Shown piece by piece: positions 20,340-37,866 of a stretch of 64,000 bases of DNA (the first letter of the stretch is position 1; each line of letters starts with the position of its first letter). The DNA comes from Streptomyces sp. RKND-216 (lineage in GTDB: Bacteria; Actinomycetota; Actinomycetes; Streptomycetales; Streptomycetaceae), in NCBI RefSeq assembly GCF_004795255.1, contig NZ_SSBQ01000002.1:2234001-2298000 (forward strand), written 5' to 3'. The position numbers were made by a program, and so were the translations under genes. Under the pieces are notes generated by a model. It was not told the DNA's origin and made no database searches. It saw nothing but the letters and a program-made list of their open reading frames with translations.

Positions 20340-22463
20340 TTACTCGCCCTTGGCCTTCGCGATGATCTCCTCGGCGACGTTCTTGGGAACCTCACCGTAG
20401 GAATCGAACTGCATCGAGTACGCAGCACGACCGGAGGTCTTGCTGCGCAGGTCACCGACGTATCCGAACATCTCCGAGAGCGGCACCAGGCCCTTGACGA
20501 GCTTGGCGTTGCCCCGGTCCTCCATGGACTGGATCTGTCCACGGCGGGAGTTGATGTCACCGATCACGTCGCCCATGTAGTCCTCGGGCGTGGTGACGTC
20601 GACGGCCATCAGCGGCTCGAGGAGGGCCGGGGAGGCCTTCCGTGCGGCCTCCTTGAAGGCCATCGAACCGGCGATCTTGAACGCCATCTCGGAGGAGTCG
20701 ACCTCGTGGAACGCGCCGTCGAGCAGGGTGACGCGCACGCCGGTGAGCGGGTAGCCCGCCAGCACGCCGAACTCCATGGCCTCCTGGCAGCCCGCGTCCA
20801 CGGACGGGATGTACTCCCGCGGGATACGGCCACCGGTGACCTTGTTGACGAACTCGTAGCCGTCGCCCTCGAGGGGCTCGAGCTGGATCTGCACCTTCGC
20901 GAACTGGCCGGAACCACCAGTCTGCTTCTTGTGCGTGTAGTCGTGCTTGTCGACGTTCCTGCGCAGCGTCTCGCGGTAGGCCACCTGCGGCTTGCCGACG
21001 TTGGCCTCGACCTTGAACTCGCGCTTCATACGGTCGACCAGCACGTCGAGGTGCAGCTCGCCCATACCCGCGATGATGGTCTGGCCGGTCTCCTCGTTCG
21101 TCTTGACCTGGAAGGACGGGTCCTCCTCGGCCAGACGCTGGATCGCGACGCCCAGCTTCTCCTGGTCGCCCTTGGACTTCGGCTCGATGGCGACCTCGAT
21201 CACCGGGGCCGGGAAGTCCATGGACTCGAGAATCACGGGGTTGGACGCGTCGCAGAGCGTCTCACCGGTGGTGGTCTGCTTCAGACCCATGACGGCGACG
21301 ATGTCGCCGGCACCCACCGATTCGATCTCCTCGCGCTTGTTGGAGTGCATCCGGTAGATCTTGCCGATGCGCTCCTTCTTGCCCTTGAGCGCGTTCAGCA
21401 CCTGCGTACCGGTGTCGAGGCGCCCCGAGTACACGCGGATGAAGGTGAGCTTGCCCAGGTGCGGGTCGCTCGCGATCTTGAACGCCAGGGCGGCGAACGG
21501 CTCCTCCTCCGAGGGCTTCCGCTTCAGGACCTCGTCCGGGTCCTTCACGGAGTGGCCCTCGATGGCCTCGACGTCCAGCGGCGACGGCAGGTAGCTGCAC
21601 ACCGCGTCGAGCAGAGGCTGCACGCCCTTGTTCTTGAACGCGGTACCGCAGAACACCGGGGTGACGGTGATGGTGCCCTCGGCGCCGGTGGAGGCGAGGG
21701 TGACACGGCGGATCGCCGCGATGAGCTGCTCCTGGGTGGGCTCCTGGCCCTCCAGGTACAGCTCCATCATCTCCTCGTCGTTCTCCGCGACGGCCTCGAG
21801 CAGCTTCCCGCGCCACTCCTCGGCGGCCTCGGTGTGCGTGTCGGGGATGTCGACCACGTCGTAGGCCTCGCCGAGCTTGGTCTCGGCGGACCAGACGAGC
21901 GCCTTCATCTGCACCAGGTCGACGACGCCCTTGAAATCCGCCTCGGCGCCGATCGGCAGCTGCATGACCAGCGGAACCGCACCCAGGCGGCTCTCGATCA
22001 TGTCGACGCAGCGGTGGAACTCCGCACCGGTGCGGTCCAGCTTGTTGACGAAGCAGATCCGCGGAACGCCGTACCGGTCGGCCTGACGCCACACGGTCTC
22101 GGACTGCGGCTCGACGCCGGCGACACCGTCGAACACCGTCACGGCACCGTCGAGCACGCGCAGGGACCGCTCCACCTCGACGGTGAAGTCGACGTGCCCG
22201 GGGGTGTCGATGATGTTGATGGTGTGGTCGATGTCGTTGAGCGGCCAGTGGCAGGTCGTCGCGGCGGACGTGATGGTGATGCCGCGCTCCTGCTCCTGCG
22301 CCATCCAGTCCATCGTGGCAGCGCCGTCGTGGACCTCACCGATCTTGTAGCTGACGCCGGTGTAGAACAGGATCCGCTCGGTGGTGGTCGTCTTGCCCGC
22401 GTCGATGTGGGCCATGATCCCGATGTTGCGGACCTTGGCCAGGTCAAGTGAAGTGGTAGCCAT
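20340..22463 (-). CDS. fusA: Elongation factor G
   Basis: EF-G (707 residues) drives translocation and, with RRF, ribosome recycling. The P-loop AHIDAGKT is at 18-25, followed by the switch regions DTPGHVDF and NKLDR and by domains II-V. The domain IV tip region and the C-terminus ([15 protein letters not shown] [14 protein letters not shown]) are complete. It lies 41 bases downstream of rpsG in the str operon. Confidence 0.98.
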   Translation of the reverse strand: MATTSLDLAKVRNIGIMAHIDAGKTTTTERILFYTGVSYKIGEVHDGAATMDWMAQEQERGITITSAATTCHWPLNDIDHTINIIDTPGHVDFTVEVERSLRVLDGAVTVFDGVAGVEPQSETVWRQADRYGVPRICFVNKLDRTGAEFHRCVDMIESRLGAVPLVMQLPIGAEADFKGVVDLVQMKALVWSAETKLGEAYDVVDIPDTHTEAAEEWRGKLLEAVAENDEEMMELYLEGQEPTQEQLIAAIRRVTLASTGAEGTITVTPVFCGTAFKNKGVQPLLDAVCSYLPSPLDVEAIEGHSVKDPDEVLKRKPSEEEPFAALAFKIASDPHLGKLTFIRVYSGRLDTGTQVLNALKGKKERIGKIYRMHSNKREEIESVGAGDIVAVMGLKQTTTGETLCDASNPVILESMDFPAPVIEVAIEPKSKGDQEKLGVAIQRLAEEDPSFQVKTNEETGQTIIAGMGELHLDVLVDRMKREFKVEANVGKPQVAYRETLRRNVDKHDYTHKKQTGGSGQFAKVQIQLEPLEGDGYEFVNKVTGGRIPREYIPSVDAGCQEAMEFGVLAGYPLTGVRVTLLDGAFHEVDSSEMAFKIAGSMAFKEAARKASPALLEPLMAVDVTTPEDYMGDVIGDINSRRGQIQSMEDRGNAKLVKGLVPLSEMFGYVGDLRSKTSGRAAYSMQFDSYGEVPKNVAEEIIAKAKGE

Positions 22464-22504
22464 AAGGCTTCAGTCTTCTCTCGGTCTCTCGATGGGGTCT
22501 GCGA

Positions 22505-22975
22505 CTACCAGCGGTAGTGCGCGAAGGCCTTGTTGGACTCGGCCATCTTGTGGGTGTCCTCGCGCTTCTTCACGGCGGCGCCGAGCCCGTTGGAGGCGTC
22601 GAGCAGCTCGTTCATCAGACGCTCGGTCATCGTCTTCTCACGGCGGGCGCGGGAGTAACCCACGATCCAGCGCAGCGCGAGGGTGGAGGAACGGCCGGGG
22701 CGGACCTCGACCGGCACCTGGTAGGTGGCGCCACCGACGCGACGGGAGCGGACCTCGAGGGTCGGCTTCACGTTCTCGAGCGCGCGCTTGAGCGTGATGA
22801 CCGGGTCGTTGCCGGACTTCTCGCGCAGACCCTCCATGGCGCCGTAGACGATGCGCTCGGCGGTGGAGCGCTTGCCGTTCAGCAGCACCTTGTTGATCAG
22901 GGAGGTCACCAGAGGAGAGCCGTAGACCGGGTCGATGATGACCGGGCGCTTCGGGGCGGGGCCCTTACGAGGCAT
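22505..22975 (-). CDS. rpsG: 30S ribosomal protein S7
   Basis: The 156-residue product is S7, which organises the 3' major domain of 16S rRNA. In E. coli it represses the str operon. The start [20 protein letters not shown] and the motif [20 protein letters not shown] are typical. It begins two bases after the rpsL stop. Confidence 0.98.
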   Translation of the reverse strand: MPRKGPAPKRPVIIDPVYGSPLVTSLINKVLLNGKRSTAERIVYGAMEGLREKSGNDPVITLKRALENVKPTLEVRSRRVGGATYQVPVEVRPGRSSTLALRWIVGYSRARREKTMTERLMNELLDASNGLGAAVKKREDTHKMAESNKAFAHYRW

Positions 22976-22977
22976 GC

Positions 22978-23349
22978 TTACTTCTCCTTCTTGGCGCCGT
23001 AGCGGCTGCGAGCCTGCTTGCGGTTCTTGACGCCCTGCGTGTCGAGGGAGCCGCGGATGATCTTGTAGCGAACACCCGGCAGGTCCTTCACACGGCCGCC
23101 GCGCACGAGCACGATGGAGTGCTCCTGCAGGTTGTGGCCCTCACCCGGAATGTAGGCGGTGACCTCGATCCCGCTGGTCAGTCGCACACGGGCGACCTTG
23201 CGCAGGGCCGAGTTCGGCTTCTTCGGGGTGGTGGTGAAGACACGCGTGCAGACGCCGCGGCGCTGAGGCGAACCCTCCAGTGCGGGCGTCTTGTTCTTCT
23301 CGACCTTGTCCTGCCGGCCCTTGCGGACCAGCTGCTGGATCGTAGGCAC
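22978..23349 (-). CDS. rpsL: 30S ribosomal protein S12
   Basis: S12 (123 residues) is the decoding-centre fidelity protein. Positions that give streptomycin resistance when changed are wild-type: K43 ([12 protein letters not shown]), K88 and P91 (GGRVKDLPG). The strain is therefore predicted to be sensitive at this locus. It is the first gene of the str operon, about 220 bases downstream of the predicted promoter at 23576-23604. Confidence 0.98.
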   Translation of the reverse strand: MPTIQQLVRKGRQDKVEKNKTPALEGSPQRRGVCTRVFTTTPKKPNSALRKVARVRLTSGIEVTAYIPGEGHNLQEHSIVLVRGGRVKDLPGVRYKIIRGSLDTQGVKNRKQARSRYGAKKEK

Positions 23350-23402
23350 AGATTCTCCGTTTTCTGTGTGCCGTCTCGGTAAAGCTAACCTGGAACACGT
23401 CC

Positions 23403-23427
23403 CCGACCCACGCGGTCGGGTGTGTCG
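23403..23427 (-). promoter_or_regulatory. Leader element shared with the S10 operon
   Basis: This is the second copy of the 25-base element, 54-78 bases upstream of the rpsL start and inside the predicted leader RNA. It differs from the rpsJ-leader copy at one base. It includes the 6-bp inverted repeat CCGACC/GGTCGG. A shared RNA-level control of the two operons is the simplest reading. Confidence 0.6.
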
Positions 23428-23575
23428 GGGCCTGCACAGCCCCCCGCCTGCGGAAACGTGCCGCGAGCGGGACTTCCCTTACGGGAGAAGCGTGCAGACA
23501 CCGGTATCCGAAGTCACCCGTTCCTGGCGTCGATGCGCGCAGGAAGGGCAGGGGATACCCCAGGCACAAGGTCAG

Positions 23576-23604
23576 AGCCTACCTACCGCGTCCGCACCGG
23601 TCAA
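23576..23604 (-). promoter_or_regulatory. str operon promoter (sigma-HrdB type)
   Basis: On the minus strand TTGACC (23604-23599) is separated by 17 bases from TAGGCT (23581-23576). This fits the Streptomyces vegetative consensus TTGACN-17/18-TAGRNT. It gives a leader of about 220 bases before rpsL. It is the best promoter I could see in the window. It lies very close to the 3' end of the DUF1707 gene. Confidence 0.75.
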
Positions 23605-23632
23605 AACAAGTACCCGCGCGGCCCCTGGGCGA

Positions 23633-24148
23633 TCAACCGGCGGCGATGCCCATGAGGATCAGGAGGACGAAGCACACCCCGATCCAGCCCAGTACCAGCC
23701 CCGCGATGGCCCAGCCGTCGCCCCGCTCCCCCGTCCGCCGGATCTCCGCCCTGGCCTTGTGCCCGAGGATCACCGCGGGGACACCGGTGAAGCCGGCGCT
23801 GAACGGCGCGAGCAGACCACACACCAGCGAGCCGATCGCCGCGCCGTTGGCGGGCGGCTGCGCGTACGGGACGGGCGGCGGGTACGGGGACGCGGGCGGC
23901 CCGAAGCCGCGGTACGCCGGATACCCCGGGAACGGCCCCGGGAAGGGGCGGGGCTGCTGGAACACCGCCGGCACGCCACCGGGCCCCTGCGGCAGGTCCG
24001 CGGCGAGCAGCTGGAGCTCCTCTACGGTGCGCGCGGCAAGCGCCCGGGCGGCCCGCTGGTCGTGCTCCTCGCGGGTCAGTCGACCCTCCGCGTAGGCGGC
24101 GCGCAGCACGTCGACCGTCCGCTCCCGGTCCGCGTTTCCAGCCAGCAT
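23633..24148 (-). CDS. DUF1707/DUF4190 membrane protein
   Basis: The 171-residue product has an N-terminal DUF1707 (SHOCT-like) domain (about 3-50: NADRERTVDVLRAAYAEGRL, then LTREEHDQR), a proline-rich linker (about 52-98) and two C-terminal membrane helices of DUF4190 type (GAAIGSLVCGLLAPFSAGFT and DGWAIAGLVLGWIGVCFVLL). GGAGG lies seven bases before the chosen ATG. Function is unknown. Such proteins are abundant in actinobacteria. It sits between rpsL and rpoC as in many Streptomyces, and its 3' end abuts the rpsL promoter. Confidence 0.9.
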   Translation of the reverse strand: MLAGNADRERTVDVLRAAYAEGRLTREEHDQRAARALAARTVEELQLLAADLPQGPGGVPAVFQQPRPFPGPFPGYPAYRGFGPPASPYPPPVPYAQPPANGAAIGSLVCGLLAPFSAGFTGVPAVILGHKARAEIRRTGERGDGWAIAGLVLGWIGVCFVLLILMGIAAG

Positions 24149-24248
24149 CTTCCGACCTCCCCGTGGCCCCTCCCGTACGCGTGCGACGGGAGGGGACAAC
24201 CATCATCCAGGACGCAGGCCCCGCGCGTACAGTTCCCCCCGCACATAC

Positions 24249-24284
24249 CGCAGGGCGGCCACCCCGAGGGGTGACCGCCCTGCG
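24249..24284 (-). terminator. rpoC terminator
   Basis: CGCAGGGCGG (24249-24258) pairs with CCGCCCTGCG (24275-24284), and an inner stem CACC/GGTG extends it with a small loop, starting 15 bases after the rpoC stop. It is a strong hairpin without a U-tract and very probably ends the rpoBC transcript. Confidence 0.75.
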
Positions 24285-24298
24285 CGACGTACGACTCG

Positions 24299-28198
<3,900 letters not shown>

Positions 28199-28296
28199 TC
28201 TCGTCAATCCCTCTCAGGGTCGTCTCTAGATCAATGGTCTGAACGGGGGTCCGGGGTGGGTGCCGGGGGCCCGCCAAAGCGGGTCCCCGGCCCCCG

Positions 28297-31779
<3,483 letters not shown>

Positions 31780-32274
31780 GAGGGGGTCCTTCCGAGGGCT
31801 CGGACTCACTACGCGCATACCGGTGCCCCTGGTGACGGGCAGGGAGCATCTAACAGGCAGCGCAAAGGGTCAGTGTAGCCAAACGGCCCACTGATGTCCA
31901 GAGCGGTTCTCCGGAGAACGGCGCAGTGCCACTCTCCCCCTCTCTCGTTGTGCTGTCGTCACAGCGCCGGGGCACCCTCCGGCCCTCGGAGGCGACGGGT
32001 GCTCTCGGCGCATCACCATGCTTCCCGCTTCGTCACCGATCCATGCCTCGGAACCTGGATCGGTGTGACGACGCGACCCGAGAATTGCGCGCTGCGTGCC
32101 ATTCGTCAAGGCCCCCTCGGCGCCCCCTCGGCAGCGGTGATCACCATACCCGCCCGTTTCGGAAGGGCAAGGAACCCGTCCCGGCACGGCCGAAGGGCGA
32201 CCACCCGTTCGGGTGATCGCCCTTCGGAACGGCACGTTCAGACGTACCGCGAAAGAGTCAGCAGACTCGTGAGG
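31780..32274 (-). other. rplL-rpoB spacer
   Basis: These 495 bases hold no gene I can support. Minus-strand open frames here are compositional. The spacer carries the attenuator-like hairpin at 32190-32227 near rplL. Its AT-richer middle (32040-32180) could hold an rpoB promoter, but I could not assign boxes. Confidence 0.6.
32190..32227 (-). terminator. Attenuator-like hairpin after rplL
   Basis: CCGAAGGGCGA (32190-32200) pairs with TCGCCCTTCGG (32217-32227), and CACCC/GGGTG extends the stem to a GTTC loop with one mismatch. It lies 48 bases after the rplL stop. In other bacteria a partial terminator here lowers rpoBC transcription relative to rplJL, and this hairpin fits that role. Confidence 0.7.
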
Positions 32275-32664
32275 TCACTTGACCTCGACGGAGGCGCCGG
32301 CGCCCTCGAGGGACTCCTTGGCCTTCTCCGCGGCGTCCTTGGCGACCTTCTCGAGGACCGGCTTCGGGGTGCCGTCCACGAGCTCCTTGGCCTCCTTCAG
32401 GCCGAGCGAGGTGAGCTCGCGCACGACCTTGATGACCTGGATCTTCTTGTCGCCGGCGCCGGTGAGGATGACGTCGAACTCGTCCTGCTCCTCGGCAGCC
32501 TCGGCGGCGCCGCCACCCTGGCCGGGGGCGGCGACGGCGACGGCGGCCGGGGCGGCGGCCTCGACGTCGAACTTCTCCTCGAACTTCTTCACGAAGTCGG
32601 AGAGCTCGATGAGGGTCATCTCCTCGAACTGCGCGAGCAGGTCTTCCTGGCTGAGCTTCGCCAT
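32275..32664 (-). CDS. rplL: 50S ribosomal protein L7/L12
   Basis: L7/L12 (129 residues) forms the stalk dimers that recruit translation GTPases. It has an N-terminal dimerisation domain (about 1-33), an alanine-rich hinge (about 37-52) and a C-terminal factor-binding domain ([20 protein letters not shown]). It lies 90 bases downstream of rplJ. Confidence 0.98.
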   Translation of the reverse strand: MAKLSQEDLLAQFEEMTLIELSDFVKKFEEKFDVEAAAPAAVAVAAPGQGGGAAEAAEEQDEFDVILTGAGDKKIQVIKVVRELTSLGLKEAKELVDGTPKPVLEKVAKDAAEKAKESLEGAGASVEVK

Positions 32665-32754
32665 GGTGGCGGTCCTTCCACTAATTCGGCGGGTGCCGGT
32701 TGTCTTGCGATATCGGCGGGCGTACTCGGGCCCGCTGCGACCGTGCGGGGGTGT

Positions 32755-33324
32755 TTACTCCGCGTCGGCCTCGGCGGGAGCCGGCGTACCGGCACCGCCC
32801 TGCTCGACCTTGCTGCGAAGGGCGTCCGCGGTGCGGACCATCTTCGTGAGCGGGGCCTGGAAGGTCGCCGCGGCCTTGGCCATGGACGCCTTCATGCCAC
32901 CGGCCAGCTTGGCGAGCAGCACCTCGCGGGGTTCGACGTCCGCGAGCTTGTTGAGCTCGGCGGCGGTCATCGCGCCGCCGTCGACGATGCCGCCCTTGAT
33001 CACGAGAGCGGGGTGGTCCTTGGCGAAGTCGCGCAGACCCTTCGCCGCCTCGACCGGGTCACCGGTCACGAAGGCGACGGCCGACGAGCCCGTGAAGTAC
33101 TCGTCGAGCTCGTTGATCCCGGCCTCGTTGGCCGCGATCTTGGTCAGCGTGTTCTTCACCACACGGTACTGAGCGTTCTCACCGAGAGAACGGCGCAGGT
33201 CCTTGAGCTGCGCCACGGTGAGACCGGTGTACGCGGTCACGACCGCCGCGTTGGAGTCGCGAAAACGGTTCGTGATCTCCTCGACGGCTGCGACCTTGTC
33301 GGGTGCGACCTGGTCCCTCGCCAT
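32755..33324 (-). CDS. rplJ: 50S ribosomal protein L10
   Basis: L10 (189 residues) anchors L7/L12 to the 50S stalk. The start [20 protein letters not shown] has AAGGAGG nine bases upstream. The C-terminal helix that binds L12 (about 140-175) is present, with a proline- and alanine-rich end. In bacteria L10(L12)4 binds the rplJ leader to repress its own translation. The long leader here with several hairpins fits that. Confidence 0.97.
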   Translation of the reverse strand: MARDQVAPDKVAAVEEITNRFRDSNAAVVTAYTGLTVAQLKDLRRSLGENAQYRVVKNTLTKIAANEAGINELDEYFTGSSAVAFVTGDPVEAAKGLRDFAKDHPALVIKGGIVDGGAMTAAELNKLADVEPREVLLAKLAGGMKASMAKAAATFQAPLTKMVRTADALRSKVEQGGAGTPAPAEADAE

Positions 33325-33715
33325 GAGCCTCGGCCTCCTTCCGGGTGATGAGGACCGCGCGGAAGGGGCTGGGAATGCGAAACGCCCCGGGCGCAGGCGC
33401 ACGGGGCGAGACTCGACCGGATGCCACGCGCTCGATGCGCACGTCGACCGGGAGCTCTTCCAGTTCACCTACGCGGGTCGCCCGCAGCTAGCGGATCCTT
33501 CGGCCGTGCGCCCTCGTGTGGACGCACCGCAACCAGCGGTCTTTGGCTTCCGCGTCAGATTACGCGGGCGACACCTGCGCAGGCAAATCGGCTCGGCGGC
33601 AGGCCGGAGGCGGCGGGAGAGACGTCAGGGCGCCTCTCCCGCCGACAGGCCGCCTCTCCCGCCGGTGGGCGGCGAAGCCGCCGTGGACGGGTCCGGAGCT
33701 CTCCGGCGGCGTCCG
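33325..33715 (-). promoter_or_regulatory. rplJ leader region with alternative hairpins
   Basis: These 391 bases contain no gene. Next to the lipoprotein stop are two direct copies of CGCCTCTCCCGCCG (33631-33644 and 33651-33664, plus-strand sense). One complementary segment, GGCGGGAGAG at 33612-33621, can pair with either copy, so two exclusive hairpins are possible. Closer to rplJ, CGCCCCG (33383-33389) pairs with CGGGGCG (33402-33408). The first set may be the lipoprotein terminator or attenuator, and the second may be part of an L10 leader. Confidence 0.5.
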
Positions 33716-34648
33716 TCACATGCCGGTGCCGGCTCCCGCGGTGCTCCCCGCACCCTGGAGCTCCTCCAGCATCTTCATCAGGTCGATGGTCTCGGAGGCC
33801 GGCGGAGCGTCCACCGAGACGTCGGCACCGAAGTCGCTCATCTTCTGCGTCATGTCGACGGTGCCCTCGGGGGTCTCCATCCCGACATCGATGCGTACCG
33901 GAAGGTCCTCCTCGTTCACCCATGCCTCGATGCGGTACTCCTCGATCCCGGAGGACTCCAGCTGGTCGAGAAGCTGCTCGCGCTCCTTCTCCTCCAGCAC
34001 CTCGAGCGACTTGTTCGCCTCCAGCGACTCCTCGATCGTCAGCGAACCCGTGTAGTGCCGGGTGGCAACGCCGTCGATGTTCTCCTCACCGGCGAACTTC
34101 ACGTTCGGCGAGTCCAGCAGCATGCCCATCTGCTGGGCCGGGCTCTGGCCCAGGTTGTCCAGGCCGGAGGTCATGGCCTCGGCCATCTCGGGGTCCTCCG
34201 CGGACTCCGCGACCGCGCCCAGGTCGATCTTCATCCACCGCTTGCCCTCCATGTCGGCGGCAGCGGCCTCGCCCATGTCCATGTACATGGCGTCGTCCAG
34301 CCAGATCACCCGGCTGCCGCCCGCCCCGCCGGCCCCGGCCAGTTCGCCACCCGTCATGGTCATGTCCATCGCGTACGGGTCCCAGCCCATGACGCCGTTC
34401 ATCTCCATGGTGCCGCCGGTCTGGCCGGGCAGGGTCATTTCCATCGAGACCTTCGCGGACTTCGCCTCACTGGTCTTCCGCGTGGACGCGGTCATGACCG
34501 CTATCGCGGAGCGTGAGTCGGTCTGCTGCGAGACCTCCTCTCCCGCCTTGCCTGCATCATCCGACTTCTCCCCGCTGGTGCAGGCGGTGAGCGTGGCCGC
34601 CATGGCCACGCTCACGGTCGCCAGGACGGCCTTGCGAAACGCGCGCAT
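33716..34648 (-). CDS. Secreted lipoprotein, LppX/LprG-like
   Basis: The product (about 310 residues) starts MRAFRKAVLATVSVAMAATL and has a lipobox LTAC at about residues 20-23, so the cysteine near residue 23 should be lipidated at the outer membrane face. The mature part is rich in methionine and acidic residues and resembles the LppX/LprG-like (DUF1396-type) superfamily, which binds lipids in mycobacteria. That assignment is tentative. The start is uncertain: an ATG eight codons upstream (MKKQWGLG) is also open, but neither has a strong ribosome site. It lies between rplA and rplJ, as in other Streptomyces. Confidence 0.85.
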   Translation of the reverse strand: MRAFRKAVLATVSVAMAATLTACTSGEKSDDAGKAGEEVSQQTDSRSAIAVMTASTRKTSEAKSAKVSMEMTLPGQTGGTMEMNGVMGWDPYAMDMTMTGGELAGAGGAGGSRVIWLDDAMYMDMGEAAAADMEGKRWMKIDLGAVAESAEDPEMAEAMTSGLDNLGQSPAQQMGMLLDSPNVKFAGEENIDGVATRHYTGSLTIEESLEANKSLEVLEEKEREQLLDQLESSGIEEYRIEAWVNEEDLPVRIDVGMETPEGTVDMTQKMSDFGADVSVDAPPASETIDLMKMLEELQGAGSTAGAGTGM

Positions 34649-34694
34649 CCCCAACCCCCACTGTTTCTTCATATGTTCGGTTGGCACATATGGT

Positions 34695-34742
34695 ACGGCG
34701 CCGGGCCCCGCCCTCCGAACGGAGAACGGGGCCCGGCGCCGT
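34695..34742 (-). terminator. rplKA terminator
   Basis: A 15-bp perfect stem (34696-34710 with 34727-34741), extended by one A-T pair, surrounds a 16-base loop that holds its own small stem (CTCC/GGAG). It starts 23 bases after the rplA stop. It should end the secE-nusG-rplK-rplA transcript and shield the lipoprotein gene. Confidence 0.8.
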
Positions 34743-34765
34743 GTGCGTCCCGCGTGGCCGACGGC

Positions 34766-35488
34766 TCAGACGGCCGCCGGGTCCTCCTCGACGAGGAGGT
34801 TCTTCGTGCGGTTGGTGTCGACCGGGACACCGGGGCCCATCGTGGTGCTGATGGTGGTCTTCTTCACGTAACGGCCCTTGGCGGCCGACGGCTTGAGGCG
34901 GTGGATCTCGTCCAGCGCCGCGGCGTAGTTCTCCACGAGCTTGGCCTCGTCGAACGACGTCTTGCCGATGATGAAGTGGAGGTTGGAGTGCTTGTCCACC
35001 CGGAACTCGATCTTGCCGCCCTTGATGTCGGTGACGGCCTTGGCGACGTCCGGGGTGACGGTGCCGGTCTTCGGGTTCGGCATCAGGCCACGCGGACCGA
35101 GCACACGGCCGAGACGGCCGACCTTGCCCATCAGGTCCGGGGTGGCGACGACGGCGTCGAAGTCCAGACGGCCCTTGGAGACCTCGTCGATCAGCTCGTC
35201 GGAGCCGACGATGTCGGCGCCGGCGGCTTCCGCGGCCGCAGCACGGTCACCGGTCGCGAAGACCAGGACCCGGGCGGTCTTACCGGTGCCGTGCGGGAGG
35301 TTCACGGTGCCGCGGACCATCTGGTCGGCCTTGCGCGGGTCGACGCCCAGACGCATGGCGACCTCGACGGTCGCGTCGAACTTCACCGAGGAGGTCTCCT
35401 TGGCGAGCCGGACGGCCTCGAGCGGGGCGTAGAACTTCGCCCGGTCGACCTTGGCGTCCGCGCTGCGGAGAGTCTTGCTGCGCTTCAC
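34766..35488 (-). CDS. rplA: 50S ribosomal protein L1
   Basis: L1 (240 residues) forms the mobile E-site stalk. In E. coli it represses the rplKA operon. The conserved [20 protein letters not shown] is present, as is the N-terminal [20 protein letters not shown]. It lies 77 bases after rplK. Confidence 0.98.
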   Translation of the reverse strand: MKRSKTLRSADAKVDRAKFYAPLEAVRLAKETSSVKFDATVEVAMRLGVDPRKADQMVRGTVNLPHGTGKTARVLVFATGDRAAAAEAAGADIVGSDELIDEVSKGRLDFDAVVATPDLMGKVGRLGRVLGPRGLMPNPKTGTVTPDVAKAVTDIKGGKIEFRVDKHSNLHFIIGKTSFDEAKLVENYAAALDEIHRLKPSAAKGRYVKKTTISTTMGPGVPVDTNRTKNLLVEEDPAAV

Positions 35489-35565
35489 TGCTGCTCCTGC
35501 TGTCTCAGGTTCGGAGTCGTGGTGCGGGCCGCGCCGGCCCTTCCACGGGTGATCGGGTGGAGGGA

Positions 35566-36000
35566 TCAGCCCTCGACGGTGACGCCCATGGAACGAGCGG
35601 TACCGGCGATGATCTTCTCCGCCTGGTCCAGGTCGTTCGCGTTCAGGTCCGGCATCTTGGTCGTGGCGATCTCGCGCACCTGGTCACGGGTGACCTTGCC
35701 GACCTTGTTGAGGTGCGGCTCGCCGGAGCCCTTCTCGATGCCGGCGGCCTTGAGGATCATCTTCGCGGCCGGCGGCGTCTTGGTGATGAAGGTGAAGGAG
35801 CGGTCCTCGTAGACCGTGATCTCCACCGGGATGACCCAACCGCGCTGCGACTCGGTCGCAGCGTTGTAGGCCTTGCAGAACTCCATGATGTTGACGCCGT
35901 GCTGACCCAGCGCCGGGCCGACCGGCGGAGCCGGGTTGGCGGCACCGGCCTGGATCTGGAGCTTGATCAGCCCCGCGACCTTCTTCTTCTTGGGAGGCAT
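35566..36000 (-). CDS. rplK: 50S ribosomal protein L11
   Basis: The 144-residue product is L11, which binds the GTPase-associated region of 23S rRNA. It is the target of thiostrepton-class antibiotics and is needed for RelA activation. The proline-rich N-terminal domain (about 18-32, [19 protein letters not shown]) has the usual prolines. The stop is 77 bases before rplA, and nusG is 188 bases upstream. Confidence 0.98.
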   Translation of the reverse strand: MPPKKKKVAGLIKLQIQAGAANPAPPVGPALGQHGVNIMEFCKAYNAATESQRGWVIPVEITVYEDRSFTFITKTPPAAKMILKAAGIEKGSGEPHLNKVGKVTRDQVREIATTKMPDLNANDLDQAEKIIAGTARSMGVTVEG

Positions 36001-36188
36001 GTTCTCTCCGGGTCCTGGTGAGAAGTGATTCGCGCCTCCGTCCGCGGCCGGGCCCGGACGAGCCCGTCAGCCGGATGGAGGCATACCGCACCACGATAGC
36101 GCCTACCGTGGCGAGCTCTGAAATCGGTGGGGGCGGGCAGGCCCCGCAGGCCCGCCCGCCCCCACCCGAGGCATGGAATGCCGGAAGG

Positions 36189-37061
36189 TCAGTTCTTCTG
36201 GATCTGGTCGAAGCTGAGCTCGACCGGGGTCTCGCGGCCGAAGATCTCGACCAGGCCCTTGACCTTCTTGGAGTCGGCGTTGATCTCGTTGATCGTGGCC
36301 TGAAGGGTCGCGAACGGGCCGTCGGTGACGGTGACGGAGTCGCCGACTTCGAAGTCGAGCACCTGGACCTCGACGCGGCGTCCGGCGCCCGCGACCGGCT
36401 TGCCCTCGTCGTCGGTGGCGGCGGCCTTCGCGGCCTTCTCCTCCGCCTCCGGGGCGAGCATCTTCACGATCTCGTCCAGCGTCAGCGGGTACGGGTCGTA
36501 CGCGTTGCCGACGAAGCCGGTGACGCCCGGGGTGTTGCGGACGACGCCCCACGACTCGTTCGTCAGGTCCATGCGGACCAGCACGTAGCCGGGGAGCTTG
36601 TTCTGCTTGACCGTGCGGCGGTCGCCGTTCTTGATCTGGACGACCTCCTCCTGCGGCACTTCGGCCTGGAAGATGAAGTCCTCGACGTTGAGCGAGACGG
36701 CGCGCTGCTCGAGGTTGGTCTTCACGCGGTTCTCGTAGCCGGCGTAGGTGTGGATGACGTACCACTCGCCGGGCAGGAAGCGCAGTTCGTCGCGGAGGGC
36801 GGCGACCGGGTCGAACGGCTCCTCCTCCGCCTCGGCGGAGGCGTCCTCGGCGGACTCGTCGGTGTCGCCCTCGCCCTCGGCTGGCTCGTCCGCGTCCACG
36901 TCCGCAGCCGGCTCGGCAGCCTCGGTCGCTTCCTCGGCGGCGTCGGCAACTGCCGCCTGGTCGACGCCGTCCGCCGTGGCGTCCGTCGCCTCGACGAGGT
37001 CGCGCGCGGAGTCGTCGCCCGTGGCGGGCTCGACGGCGTCGTTCAGGTTCGGGTCAGACAC
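36189..37061 (-). CDS. nusG: Transcription antitermination factor NusG
   Basis: NusG (290 residues) binds RNA polymerase and couples it to Rho or the ribosome. The start is a GTG giving [20 protein letters not shown], with AGGAAG upstream. Residues 1-95 are a highly acidic, alanine-rich extension typical of actinobacteria. The NGN domain starts at [12 protein letters not shown] (99-110), and the KOW domain begins near [14 protein letters not shown] (237-250). It lies 140 bases downstream of secE. Confidence 0.97.
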   Translation of the reverse strand: MSDPNLNDAVEPATGDDSARDLVEATDATADGVDQAAVADAAEEATEAAEPAADVDADEPAEGEGDTDESAEDASAEAEEEPFDPVAALRDELRFLPGEWYVIHTYAGYENRVKTNLEQRAVSLNVEDFIFQAEVPQEEVVQIKNGDRRTVKQNKLPGYVLVRMDLTNESWGVVRNTPGVTGFVGNAYDPYPLTLDEIVKMLAPEAEEKAAKAAATDDEGKPVAGAGRRVEVQVLDFEVGDSVTVTDGPFATLQATINEINADSKKVKGLVEIFGRETPVELSFDQIQKN

Positions 37062-37201
37062 GGTGGCTGCTTCTTCCTGGCTTCGTGGGGTCGAACATGC
37101 GGTGGCCGCTGTCACGGCGACCGAGGGGCCGGGCACGCGTCAAACGCGCCCTTCACGACTCAACGTACCCCTCGGCGGGCACTCACGGCCCTCCGCGAGG
37201 G

Positions 37202-37480
37202 TCAGCCGAAGACGAACTTGACGGCTTCGGTGAACCCATAGTCAAGCACGGTCACCAGAGCGATCATGATGACCACGAAGACGATCACCACGCTGGCGTA
37301 GGTGGAGAGCTGGTTCCGCGTGGGCCAGACGACCTTGCGGAGCTCCGCGATGATCTGCCGGTAGAAGAGAGCGAGACGCGCCAGCGGGCCCTTCTTGCCA
37401 CGCTTGCCACCGCGCCGGGGCTTGTCGTCCGAGGACCGTCCGGGCTCGGGGACCTCGGTGGTGTCCGTGATCTCCGTCAC
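37202..37480 (-). CDS. secE: Preprotein translocase subunit SecE
   Basis: SecE (92 residues) clamps SecY in the translocon. It is the short form with a single membrane helix (about 60-80, TYASVVIVFVVIMIALVTVL). The amphipathic helix and hinge FYRQIIAELRKVVWPTRNQL (39-58) are conserved. The N-terminus is charged. It follows tRNA-Trp and a U-tailed hairpin and precedes nusG. Confidence 0.96.
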   Translation of the reverse strand: MTEITDTTEVPEPGRSSDDKPRRGGKRGKKGPLARLALFYRQIIAELRKVVWPTRNQLSTYASVVIVFVVIMIALVTVLDYGFTEAVKFVFG

Positions 37481-37558
37481 TAGTCCTCACCTTGATCCGG
37501 ATCGTTGCCCTGCGGCGCACGGGCCGGCCGCACGGCGGTGCAGTTCGAGTACGTACTG

Positions 37559-37591
37559 AAAAAGCACACACCATGTGGTGATGTGTGTAGC
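37559..37591 (-). terminator. U-tailed hairpin after tRNA-Trp
   Basis: On the minus strand a hairpin (CACC/GGTG with tetraloop ACAT, plus an outer CACA/TGTG stem and a small bulge) is followed by TTTTT at 37563-37559. This is the only hairpin in the window with a real U-tract. It separates tRNA-Trp from secE and is probably an intrinsic terminator, perhaps leaky. Confidence 0.65.
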
Positions 37592-37663
37592 AGGGCCGGA
37601 GGGACTTGAACCCCCAACCGCTGGTTTTGGAGACCAGTGCTCTACCAATTGAGCTACGACCCT
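37591..37663 (-). tRNA. tRNA-Trp (CCA)
   Basis: This 73-base tRNA folds fully. The acceptor is AGGGTCG/CGGCCCT, the anticodon loop CTCCAAA gives CCA, and GGTTCAAGT is in the T arm. The discriminator is G. No CCA is encoded. It precedes secE in the usual actinobacterial order. A TAGGTT box lies about 13 bases upstream, but I saw no matching -35. Confidence 0.97.
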
Positions 37664-37866
37664 TTGTGCCGTCCTCAACCTACCGCATCTGCGCCGGTGC
37701 ACACAGTGCGCAGCGCTGAGCGATCGTTGAAGGCCGACGACGTAGGAGTGTACGTGTTCCGCGGCTCTCCGTCGAACACCGCCCACCACGCACGGTCCGC
37801 GGCAGCGGCCGTGACCGGCTCCACACCTTGCTGCGGCGGGGCCGCCCGGTCTGCAACGATGACGGC

